From NCBI RefSeq assembly GCF_014202315.1, contig NZ_JACHGN010000013.1:248001-312000 (forward strand): 64,000 nucleotides of DNA, in the 5' to 3' direction. Position 1 is the first letter of the stretch. Each line of letters begins with the position of its first letter. Made by a program: the position numbers and the translations under genes. The notes beneath the pieces are model-generated. The model saw only the letters and a program-made list of their open reading frames with translations. It had not been told where the DNA came from and ran no database searches. This document shows positions 1 to 7,722 of the stretch, piece by piece. The DNA comes from Thermocatellispora tengchongensis (GTDB lineage: Bacteria; Actinomycetota; Actinomycetes; Streptosporangiales; Streptosporangiaceae).

Positions 1-1292
1 CACGCCTGCTCCACCTCCGGGTCGAACAGCAGCCGGAACTGCCGCTCGGTGATGAGCGGGCTCTCGCTCTCCACGGCCGGGTCGAGCAGCGTGTCGATGT
101 TGTGGCGCATCAGCCAGCGCCGCATCCGCGGCGGGTCCTTCAACGTCGCGTGGAACGCCCGGAGCCGCCCGGCCGAGTTCTCCGCGTGCAGCCAGGCGGC
201 CACCTTCGCCCCGGCCGCCGTGATCTCGTCCACTTCGTTCTGGTTCATCAGCATCACCTCGGTCACGAAGGACAGGCACAGCTCGGCCAGGGCGTCCGTC
301 TCCTCGCGGATCACGCCCCGGTCCAGGTGCGCGGTCAGGTAGCGGGCGCACGCTCCGGCGATCCGCTCCGGTGCCCGGAAGGCGTTACGGGCCAGGGCGA
401 CGATGCCGGGCTGGTGCCGGGTCGCGTGGGCCCGCAGCAGCGCGGGGAACCCGGTACGGCGCGGCGGGCGAGACGAGCGGCGCAACCACTCGGCCACCGG
501 CTGGTCCATCGACTCGATCTCCAGCGTCTGGCCCCGGTTGTTGTTGCTGAACACCAGCAGCTCCACGCCCGCCGTCATCCGATCCTCGTGATGGCGCAGC
601 GCCTGCAACGCGAGCACCTCCCGGGAGGCGATGCCGCGCGGATCGGCCCTGCCGATGGCGATGAGCTGCCGGTTACGCTCCACCTGCCGCGACAGCGTCC
701 GCGCCAGGAACCGCTCGTCCCAGCTGTGCACGGCTATCGCGGGGCCGCCGGTGAGGCGGCAGCCGTAGGGCAGGGCGTGGAAGCCGCACAGGCACGGCCG
801 GCACAGCGCCATGCCCAAGTGCCCGCGCGGCGTGGTGTTGCGGTACAGGTCGCTCTCGGCCAAGGGGACGTCGACCTTGCCGTAGAACCCCACCGCCTGC
901 CGCCCGCACAGCACACACGCCGCATCGGGCCGATCCTCCGGCGCTCGCCGCCACTGGCGTACGGCGTCGCGGATCTCCTCGTCCGTGCGCTTGGCGTTGC
1001 TGGGGTGGTTCATCTTGGAGTTCGGGAAGAACGACAGGCTCGACTTCAGCCAGAACCCGTCATCGGCCTTGGTGTCGCGCTGGAGCGCCGCGCGTACGGC
1101 GTCGGCGGTCATCTGCTCCACGGCCCGCTCGAAGGCGCCGGGGAGCAGCGCCGCCGGCGAGGCCGCCTTGCCGAGGAACGCCAGCGCGTACGCGCCGATC
1201 CGCTGCAGCGGATGCGCGGTCAGCACCACTCGGCACTGCTCGTCATCGGCCACGCTGTGTGGCGCCGGGCCCGCCGCGGTACGCACGCTCAC
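1..1292 (-). CDS. cas8b: Type I-B Cas8b1/Cst1-like large subunit (3' end beyond window)
   Basis: Probable large subunit of a type I-B Cascade, which recognises target DNA beside the Cas7 backbone. The 430 visible residues have no in-frame stop. Two CxxC pairs sit at about residues 126/129 and 164/167, a zinc-ribbon arrangement I associate with the Cst1/Cas8b1 family. The C-terminus is cut off by the window edge. The GTG start at 1292 overlaps the cas6 stop in a GTGA arrangement, so the two genes are co-transcribed and coupled, and the rest of a cas7-cas5-cas3 operon would be expected further left. It is not a CARF or nuclease protein, as no such motifs are visible. The subtype is inferred from the zinc pattern and from the cas6 neighbour. 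Confidence 0.7.
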   Translation of the reverse strand, partial: MSVRTAAGPAPHSVADDEQCRVVLTAHPLQRIGAYALAFLGKAASPAALLPGAFERAVEQMTADAVRAALQRDTKADDGFWLKSSLSFFPNSKMNHPSNAKRTDEEIRDAVRQWRRAPEDRPDAACVLCGRQAVGFYGKVDVPLAESDLYRNTTPRGHLGMALCRPCLCGFHALPYGCRLTGGPAIAVHSWDERFLARTLSRQVERNRQLIAIGRADPRGIASREVLALQALRHHEDRMTAGVELLVFSNNNRGQTLEIESMDQPVAEWLRRSSRPPRRTGFPALLRAHATRHQPGIVALARNAFRAPERIAGACARYLTAHLDRGVIREETDALAELCLSFVTEVMLMNQNEVDEITAAGAKVAAWLHAENSAGRLRAFHATLKDPPRMRRWLMRHNIDTLLDPAVESESPLITERQFRLLFDPEVEQA

Positions 1293-2017
1293 CCGCTGAT
1301 CCAGCCGAACCCCGCCGCGTTGGCCTGGCCCAGCCCCCAGCTCCAGATCGCCTGCAGCGTCTGGGGGGAGCCCGTCAGCTCCACCTCGATCGGCGCTCCG
1401 GGCTTCAGCCCCTGCCCCACGGCGAAGGACCGCTTCGCGCCGACCCAGGTGATCCGGCTCAACGAGACGTCCGGGTCCAGCCCCAGCGTCTCGGCCTTCC
1501 GCCGCAGGTTGCCCTGGAAGTACGCCGGGAACTCCGGATCGGCGGGCAGCAGCCACGCCTGCCGCGTGGTCCGCGTCCCCGACTCGTCCCGGCCGCTGCC
1601 CTTCATCACCACGGGGGTGCAGGTACGCAAGCGGGCGGTGCCCGTATCGAACGCCGGCGGCTCCACCATGGCCACCTTGAGGATCCGGAACGCGGCCCCG
1701 CCCCAGTCCAGCAGCTCCCGCTCCTTGATGCCTTGCTGCAGGATGGCCGCGACCTCGAACAGAGGGCTGCCCATCTCCACCCAACCGCGACCGCCGATGG
1801 CGTACGCTCCCCGGCGGCGCGAAGCCTTGGGGAAGACCGGCGCGCCGTGCCCGAGCGGCACCATGCCGTGCGGACCGAAGCCGGAGCCGTGGAACAGCCT
1901 CCCGGCTTCGGGCGCGACGCGCGCCAGCACGTCATAGGCCAGCGACCGCCCGGGCGCCAGCACGCTCTTCCAGGGCAGCTCGGTAGCCGCGGTCGTCACC
2001 TCGATGCGGACCCGCAT
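1289..2017 (-). CDS. cas6: Cas6 crRNA-processing endoribonuclease
   Basis: Cuts the CRISPR precursor RNA inside each repeat to give crRNAs. The 242-residue length is normal for Cas6. The C-terminal glycine-rich loop, containing GLGQANAAGFG before the final strand, is the RAMP-family signature that binds repeat RNA. The ATG at 2017 is preceded by GGGAGG at a good distance. It is the only Cas6 in the window and lies about 300 bp from array 1, oriented away from it. All four arrays share one repeat family, so this enzyme probably processes crRNAs for both the I-B and the III-D complexes. The stop overlaps the start of the cas8-like gene. I could not assign the catalytic residues with certainty. 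Confidence 0.88.
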   Translation of the reverse strand: MRVRIEVTTAATELPWKSVLAPGRSLAYDVLARVAPEAGRLFHGSGFGPHGMVPLGHGAPVFPKASRRRGAYAIGGRGWVEMGSPLFEVAAILQQGIKERELLDWGGAAFRILKVAMVEPPAFDTGTARLRTCTPVVMKGSGRDESGTRTTRQAWLLPADPEFPAYFQGNLRRKAETLGLDPDVSLSRITWVGAKRSFAVGQGLKPGAPIEVELTGSPQTLQAIWSWGLGQANAAGFGWISG

Positions 2018-2099
2018 GATGTCCTCCCATCTCGTTCCCGCCTTCCACCCACTACAGATGGACGACGGGCCTCGCGGACGCTCCTGAGGGTTGTTTAGG

Positions 2100-2321
2100 C
2101 AGGTGAGAGGGGTTGTCGGGGGATCGGGCGGAGGTGGTGCCTGGCAGAGGGGGTGAAGATGGCGTTACTCTCACCGGAGGTGGAAGCCTCCTCCCTGGAG
2201 GAGAAATGGATCATGGTTTTGCAGCGAACCTCCCGGGGTTTCTGCACTACCGGAGGTTCACTGCAAAATGGCGTCTCAAGCACGTCTCGCAGGGTGTGCT
2301 GACCTGCGCCTTTACCGTGGG
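2100..2321 (+). promoter_or_regulatory. CRISPR leader 1 with conserved inverted repeat
   Basis: Non-coding leader of array 1. It carries a 17-bp inverted repeat (arms 2217-2233 and 2252-2268, one mismatch, 18-nt loop) with arm TTTTGCAGCGAACCTCC. Just before the first repeat is GACCTGCGCCTTTACC. Both elements recur in the other three leaders. It probably holds the array promoter and the site where new spacers are inserted. Confidence 0.75.
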
Positions 2322-2750
2322 GTCCTCATCGCCCCTGAGAGGGGTCGCAACATTACGAGGTCATCGAGATCGGCGCCTGACCAGCGTCCTCATCGCCCCT
2401 GAGAGGGGTCGCAACCTGGTCAGCACGAGCACGTGGGGCTCGTCGTCGCGCAGTCCTCATCGCCCCTGAGAGGGGTCGCAACGGCTTGCCCGCGAACCAT
2501 TCCGTACCGGGGCAGTCGAGGTCCTCATCGCCCCTGAGAGGGGTCGCAACAGCATCTCCGTGCGTGCGATCGTGGACGCCCGCGCCAAGTCCTCATCGCC
2601 CCTGAGAGGGGTCGCAACAGGGCGTATGCGCCGGTGCTGATGGTGGGGTTGTCGGTCCTCACCGCCCCTGTGAAGGGGCCGCAACGTGTATTGCAGCTCC
2701 CATCCGACGGCCAGGACGTGCCTCCTCATCGCCCGGGGAAAGGCGCAATG
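2322..2750 (+). CRISPR. CRISPR array 1 (5 exact + 2 degenerate repeats)
   Basis: The 30-bp repeat begins GTCCTCATCGCCCC and ends GGGGTCGCAAC, with a 5-bp stem CCCCT/AGGGG and loop GAG. Exact repeats start at 2322, 2386, 2453, 2521 and 2589. Degenerate ones are at 2655 (31 nt, four changes) and 2721. Spacers are 34-38 nt. Decay at the right-hand end and the leader at the left fix the transcription direction as rightward. The predicted 8-nt crRNA 5' tag is GTCGCAAC. Confidence 0.97.
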
Positions 2751-2822
2751 CCGCTGAGCAGCGCCGATGTCTTCGTCCATCTGTAGTGGGTGAAGGCGGA
2801 AACAACGGGCGTAGGGGCGGAG

Positions 2823-3926
2823 ATGGGCTGGAGTCGGGGTGGGGCGCGGCGGAGGTTATGGGAGGGGGCCTCGGCGTGGTTGGTGGCGGCGTTGGCCGGT
2901 GTGGCGGCGGCCGTCGCGGCGGGGACGGTGCCGGATGTGATCAAGGGGTGGTGGGGCGATCAGCGGTGGTTTCTGACCGTGCTGTGTGTGGCGGCGGCCG
3001 GGGTGTTCGCGGGGATCAATCTGTGGCAGCAGCGCACGAAGGGGGTGGGGATCGTCGTCTCGCTGCCGCGAGAGGGGTGGCGGAGGCCGTGGAGTCCGCA
3101 GTGGGCGGAGGCGGCGGCCGATCACGCGCGGCGGAACCATGATTCCTGCTTCACCGTGCGCCGGTCGATAGACGCGGAGGGGCCACAGGCGCGCACGGAG
3201 GCGCTGGAGCTGGCGTACGAGCTGGTGACGGCGAGGTTGACCGAGCTGGCCGAGTCCGATCCCAGCACCCCGGTGTCGCTGTACGTCAACGCGGCCCTGC
3301 CCGACGCCTATGATCTCGGCGCGCTGTTCAAGTTCAACGTGCACCGGGAGCTGCGCGGCGTCGCACCGTACCTGGGTGTGGACGCGGACGGGTCGGTGCT
3401 GGCGCAGCGGTCGGAGAGTGTGGCCTCCGACTTCTTCCCGGCGGTGCGGCTGAGCGGGCGGTTGAAGGAGCCGTTGAGCGGCGCCGAAGCCGCGCGCGCC
3501 GCCACCTTCGCGACCATCGTGGAGGAACCCGGGTTCGAGCCGGCCCCCGAGGGCGAGGCGGTCGCGATCGTCGTCCACCTCGCCGACAACCCGCTGATGG
3601 TGGCGCAGGCGCTGCGGGCGGCGGGGGAGGGGTGCCGTGACGCGCGGGGGCGTTTCGAGCGGTGCCGTGCCGCGCTCGTCATCGACGGGGGGCAGGCGAA
3701 CATCCCGGAGAACAGCGCCGACTTCGAGTTGATGGTCCGGTACGTCTACACCGCGTGGCGGTCGTGGCTGGCCGTCCGGCCGCAGTACCGCGAGCTGCGC
3801 CCCCGGTTGTTCATCGCCGCCCCGGCCACGGTCGCGTTCGCGCTGGGGTGGCTGTTCGGCCACACCGTGGCGGTGGTTCCGCATCCCTATCAGAGGCAGG
3901 CAGGAGAGACATGTACGTCGTCGTGA
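2823..3926 (+). CDS. Two-TM membrane protein with C-terminal SAVED domain (Cap14-like CRISPR ancillary effector)
   Basis: Likely membrane-acting effector switched on by a cyclic oligonucleotide. From the chosen ATG, two hydrophobic helices lie at about residues 18-37 and 46-66, followed by a SAVED-type sensor to the end. The C-terminus has the diagnostic pattern of an aromatic helix (YTAWRSWL), then RLFIAAPATVAFALGWLFG and a final strand. The layout matches 2TM-SAVED (Cap14) effectors of CBASS, where ligand binding is thought to trigger membrane damage. Here the gene opens the type III-D operon and its 3' end overlaps cas10 by 16 bp, so the ligand should come from Cas10. The start could be GTG 2790, 33 bp upstream; ATG 2823 is preferred because GGGGCGGAG precedes it. 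No CARF or nuclease motif is visible. Confidence 0.72.
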   Translation: MGWSRGGARRRLWEGASAWLVAALAGVAAAVAAGTVPDVIKGWWGDQRWFLTVLCVAAAGVFAGINLWQQRTKGVGIVVSLPREGWRRPWSPQWAEAAADHARRNHDSCFTVRRSIDAEGPQARTEALELAYELVTARLTELAESDPSTPVSLYVNAALPDAYDLGALFKFNVHRELRGVAPYLGVDADGSVLAQRSESVASDFFPAVRLSGRLKEPLSGAEAARAATFATIVEEPGFEPAPEGEAVAIVVHLADNPLMVAQALRAAGEGCRDARGRFERCRAALVIDGGQANIPENSADFELMVRYVYTAWRSWLAVRPQYRELRPRLFIAAPATVAFALGWLFGHTVAVVPHPYQRQAGETCTSS

Positions 3927-5437
3927 TCCGCACGGCGGGAAATCAGCGCTACATCTTCGCCTCCAACAAGCGGCAGGAGATCGTCGGCGCGTCCGAGCTG
4001 ATCGTGAAGGTCGAGGGCGCGTGGGCTAAGGAGGCTCTGGAGGAGACCTTCGGTGGTGAGACGCACCGTTTCGAACGGCTCGTCGCCGGTGCCGGGCAGA
4101 TCGTGCTGCTCGTCAAGGAGGTGGCGGACGGGCGGCGGATGGTGACCGAGGTGACCCGGCGCGCCCTGAGGTACGCGCCGGGGCTGGATGTGTGCGGGAT
4201 CGTGGTGCGCTACGACGAGGGCGGGCTGGCCGAGGCCGTACAGGAAGCGCAGAGCAGGCTGGCGTCGGTGCGTGAGGCGCGGCCGGGGCCGCAGGCGCGG
4301 TTCCTGCGGCTGCCCATCGTGGAGGACTGTGCCTCCACCGGCCTGCCCGCCGCCGAAATCCGCCGCGAGGGCGGGCCGCCCCCGAAGGGGAAGCCTGAGG
4401 AGCGGCCTCAGCCGAGGTCGGCGGTGTCGCTGGCGAAGCTGGCCGCGCACGAGGATGCGCTGCTCCGGATGGGCGACCTCGCGGGGAAGGAACGCGAGGA
4501 GATGCGGCGGACGGTCCAGTGGCTGGGGTTCGAGGCCGGCTGGGTGGCGGTGGTGCACGCGGACGGCAACGGCATCGGCGCGATCTTCACCGGGCTGCGG
4601 GAGTGGGCTCGGGGCCGGGATGACAGTGCCTACGCCGAAGCGCTGCGCGATGTGTCCGCAGGGCTGAACGAGTGCGCGCAGCGGGCGTTCCGGAAGGCCA
4701 ACGACTCGAACGCGCGCATCCTGCCCTTGGTGGTGGGGGGCGACGATCTGACGGTGGTGTGCGAGGCGGAGGCGGCTCTGCCGTTCACGCGTCGCTACCT
4801 GGAGGCGTTCGAGGAGGAGACCGCTCAGGACGAGCGGATCACGGCGTACGTGCCGGGCGGCATCGGCGCCGCCGCCGGGGTGGCGATCGTCAAGCGCAAC
4901 TATCCCTTCCACTTCGCCTACGACCTCGCGGAGGAGCTCATCGAGCAGGAGGCGAAGCAGGTCAAGGGGTGGGCGTCCGCGCTGGCGTTCGCCGTGCTGC
5001 ACGAGAGCGCCGCCCCCGACCTCAAGCGCATTCGCGGTGCGGTGCCCATCGTGGAGGACCTTTCAGGGTCCGCTTCACCGTACATCGTCGGCCGGGGCGC
5101 GGCCGATCCTCGCGCGGAGCACCGGCGATGGAGCGACCTGGAGCGGCGGGTGAACGCGCTGACGCGGGACGAGCCGGGGACGGGAGGGCCGCTGATCCCG
5201 CGCGGCGCCGCGCACGACCTGCGCGAGGGCGTGTGCCTGGGGGAGAAGGTGGTGGCCTCGCGGGTCACGGCGCTGCGGCACCGATTCGAAGGGGACCAGG
5301 CGCGTACGCAGGCGCTGGCCGAGCTGACCGAGGACGATGGCGGCCTGGTGTGGGCCGAGGACGGGACGAAGGTGACGGGGTTGCTCGACGCGATGGCGGC
5401 GCTGCCGTTCCTGGCCGGTGAGGGGGCCGCGCGATGA
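3911..5437 (+). CDS. cas10: Cas10 subunit, HD-less, with intact GGDD cyclase palm (type III-D)
   Basis: Large subunit of the type III interference complex. Target-RNA binding should activate its palm domain to make cyclic oligoadenylates. At 508 residues it is short, and no N-terminal HD phosphohydrolase motif is visible, so it should lack ssDNA cleavage. The first palm motif HADGNG is at residues 216-221 and the catalytic GGDD at 276-279 (LPLVVGGDDLTVV), both intact. The ATG at 3911 follows AGGAGAGAC. It overlaps the SAVED gene upstream and the csx10-like gene downstream (ATGA), showing a coupled operon. The defence output therefore probably relies on signalling to SAVED effectors rather than on Cas10 nuclease activity. 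The subtype is inferred from the neighbours. Confidence 0.9.
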   Translation: MYVVVIRTAGNQRYIFASNKRQEIVGASELIVKVEGAWAKEALEETFGGETHRFERLVAGAGQIVLLVKEVADGRRMVTEVTRRALRYAPGLDVCGIVVRYDEGGLAEAVQEAQSRLASVREARPGPQARFLRLPIVEDCASTGLPAAEIRREGGPPPKGKPEERPQPRSAVSLAKLAAHEDALLRMGDLAGKEREEMRRTVQWLGFEAGWVAVVHADGNGIGAIFTGLREWARGRDDSAYAEALRDVSAGLNECAQRAFRKANDSNARILPLVVGGDDLTVVCEAEAALPFTRRYLEAFEEETAQDERITAYVPGGIGAAAGVAIVKRNYPFHFAYDLAEELIEQEAKQVKGWASALAFAVLHESAAPDLKRIRGAVPIVEDLSGSASPYIVGRGAADPRAEHRRWSDLERRVNALTRDEPGTGGPLIPRGAAHDLREGVCLGEKVVASRVTALRHRFEGDQARTQALAELTEDDGGLVWAEDGTKVTGLLDAMAALPFLAGEGAAR

Positions 5438-7722
5438 CGACGCCGGGGGAGTTCACGATCGCGCTGCACATGCTCAGCGACTGGCGCATCGGCACCGGGA
5501 CCGGCGCGCACGGATACGTCGACCGGCTCGTCCAGCGGGACGCCGACGGCACGACCGGGTCGCCGGCCGCGCCGATCGTGCCCGCCAAGACGCTGGTGGG
5601 CGTCTGGCGGGACTCGTGCGAGGTCGCGGCGTACGCGCTGGACAGCGGCGACGGCGGTGGGGTCTGGCACGCCTGGCTGCACCACCTGTTCGGCGGGCAG
5701 TATCGCGCCGATGACACCACGGTGGTCCGTCCCGCGGCCCTGGTGCTCGACGGCCCGCTCCGCTTCCCGGGCACGCTCGCGGCGCTGCTGCGGGCCAAGC
5801 CGCGGGTGGCCTGGGCGGCGACCTTCCGCAAGCCCGGCGTCGCGATCAACCCGGAGACCGGCACCGCCGAGCCGGACAAGCTGCGCTTTGAGGAGATGGC
5901 ACGCGGCGGAGCCACGCTTGTCGGCTCCGGCCGGATCAAGGGGTTCGGCACGCTCGACCCGGGGCAGCAGGCGGCGGCCATGGCGCTGCTCGGCGCGGGC
6001 GCGCGGCTGCTGGAGACGATCGGCGGCAAGCGGCGACGCGGCGCGGGCCGGTGCCGGATGACGGTCACCGGGCCCGGCCTGGCCCCGGAGTGGACGTCAC
6101 CGGCGCTACGCGATGTCCCGCCGCCCCCAGTGGCCGCGCCGTACGCCGTGCCCGAAAAGGCCACCGCGCCGGCGGGGGAGGGGCCGGGATGGGAACGGGC
6201 CGAACTGGTGATCACCGTCGAGGAGCCGGTGCTGGCCGCGGCCACCGTCCAGGGCAACCTCGTCGAAGGCGAGAAGCACATCCCGGGCTGGTGCCTGATG
6301 CCGGAGGTGGTGCGCCGGCTCGGCGGCGCCGCCCACGCCCTGGTGCGGAGCGGGGATCTGGTGGTCACCGCCGCCCTCCCGCGGTCGCCGCGCGGCACCG
6401 CGACGCTGCCGGTTCCCCGGGTGCTCACGCACGAGAAGGGCCGGCCCGAGGTGGTGACCGGCAACCGGCTGCTCGACGGACCTGCCGGCGGCAAGACGTA
6501 CAAGGAGGGGTACGTCGTCCCGGACGGCGAGGACGCCTACGCGACCGTCTCGCCGGACACCACGGTGCGCATGCACAACACCATCAGAGACGACATCCAG
6601 CGTCCCGCCCGGGACATCGGCGGCGTCTACATCTACCGCGCGCTCGCCGCCACGACCGTGCTGCGCGCGGAGGCGCGCGTACGTGCCGGACGCCTCGCCC
6701 CCGGCTGGGAGGACAAGCTCGCCGGATCTTGGCGGGTCGGCCGCTCCTCCAAGGACGACTACGGCAAGGTCCGCGTCCAGGTGCACCGCCAAGCCGCCGA
6801 GCCCGGCCGCGACCAGGCAGTGGCGGGGCTGCTTCGAGTGTGGCTGCTGTCGGACCTGCTCGTCCGCGACCGGCGGCTGCGGCCCAGCACCGACCCCGCC
6901 GACGTCGCCCGCGCCCTGGAACAGGCCCTGGCCAGTGCGGGTGCCGAGGGTGTACGGCTGACGCCCCGGCCCGGCGCCGCGCTGGCCGCGCACCGCACCG
7001 AGAGCTGGCACCGCGGCTGGGGCCTGCCCCGCGCCACCCTCTACGGCCTCGCCGCCGGAAGCTGCCTCACCTTCGAGGTCGACGGCGGCCCGATCCCGGC
7101 CGAGGCCCTGGCCGAGGTACGCGCCGCAGGCGTGGGCGAGCGCCGCGCGGAGGGGTTCGGCCAGGTCGAGCTGGACCACCCCCTCCTGGTACGCCCGGTC
7201 GCCGAGGCCCCGGCCCCGCCGCACACCTCTGGCCCGCAGCCGCCGGAACTGCTGGCACCGGACGCCGAGGGGCACGCCACCGCCCGGGTCTTCGAGCGGG
7301 CCGCGTGGCGGGCGGAGATCCACCGGGCGAGCGAACGCATCCGCGGCCGGCAGGCCGAGCGCGAGAAGGTGCTGCACCGGGAGGTGCCCAGCACGCAGCT
7401 CAACGCGCTGCGCGAGGTGATCGCCGACCTGGCCGAGGGCCGCGCGGAAAGCCGGCTGGCCTGGCTCACCAGAACCAAGGCGGGCCGCCGGGAGTGGCCC
7501 CCGGAGGCGGTTGATCAGCTCAAGCACCTCCTGACCAGCCCGGACCGCATCTGGGACCTGCTCGGGCTTCAGGAACAGGACCTCGTGCTGACATCCGACG
7601 GCATCCCCGTGCTGCGCCGGGAACTGCGCGACGAGGCCATCCGCGTACTCGTGGAGGCCTGCCTGTCGGCCCACACTCGGGCCAAGGCCGCCAACCTCGA
7701 ACGGGAAGGGAGCGCTCGATGA
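5434..7722 (+). CDS. csx10: Csx10-like RAMP protein with extra N-terminal Cas7-like module and helical tail
   Basis: Structural subunit of the III-D complex that should cap the crRNA 5' end or extend the backbone. The 762 residues look like three parts. The first is an N-terminal RAMP fold (about 1-215), opening with GTGTG after strand 1 and ending in a basic glycine loop GGKRRRGAGRC at 197-207. The second is a larger Csx10-like RAMP (about 250-600) with glycine loop GVGERRAEGFG at 567-577. The third is a charged helical tail (about 620-762). Csx10 proteins I know of are usually shorter, so this looks like a Cas7-Csx10 fusion; the tail might stand in for a small Cas11 subunit, for which no separate gene is seen. 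It overlaps cas10 and the next gene by 4 bp each. Confidence 0.7.
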   Translation: MTTPGEFTIALHMLSDWRIGTGTGAHGYVDRLVQRDADGTTGSPAAPIVPAKTLVGVWRDSCEVAAYALDSGDGGGVWHAWLHHLFGGQYRADDTTVVRPAALVLDGPLRFPGTLAALLRAKPRVAWAATFRKPGVAINPETGTAEPDKLRFEEMARGGATLVGSGRIKGFGTLDPGQQAAAMALLGAGARLLETIGGKRRRGAGRCRMTVTGPGLAPEWTSPALRDVPPPPVAAPYAVPEKATAPAGEGPGWERAELVITVEEPVLAAATVQGNLVEGEKHIPGWCLMPEVVRRLGGAAHALVRSGDLVVTAALPRSPRGTATLPVPRVLTHEKGRPEVVTGNRLLDGPAGGKTYKEGYVVPDGEDAYATVSPDTTVRMHNTIRDDIQRPARDIGGVYIYRALAATTVLRAEARVRAGRLAPGWEDKLAGSWRVGRSSKDDYGKVRVQVHRQAAEPGRDQAVAGLLRVWLLSDLLVRDRRLRPSTDPADVARALEQALASAGAEGVRLTPRPGAALAAHRTESWHRGWGLPRATLYGLAAGSCLTFEVDGGPIPAEALAEVRAAGVGERRAEGFGQVELDHPLLVRPVAEAPAPPHTSGPQPPELLAPDAEGHATARVFERAAWRAEIHRASERIRGRQAEREKVLHREVPSTQLNALREVIADLAEGRAESRLAWLTRTKAGRREWPPEAVDQLKHLLTSPDRIWDLLGLQEQDLVLTSDGIPVLRRELRDEAIRVLVEACLSAHTRAKAANLEREGSAR

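Noticed and set aside
102-1937. Very long open frame on the + strand over the left edge
   Set aside because: It is the opposite-strand shadow of the cas8- and cas6-like genes. Its product is arginine/proline-rich with no domain, while the minus strand shows the CxxC pairs and the RAMP glycine loop.
2457-2780. Open frames inside the CRISPR arrays (also in arrays 2, 3 and 4)
   Set aside because: They translate the repeat over and over (HRPYEGSQ-like units) and have no start signals; the arrays explain them.
3911-4400. An HD nuclease domain in Cas10
   Set aside because: No His-Asp pair in the right context is visible and the protein is too short; Cas10 is taken as HD-less.
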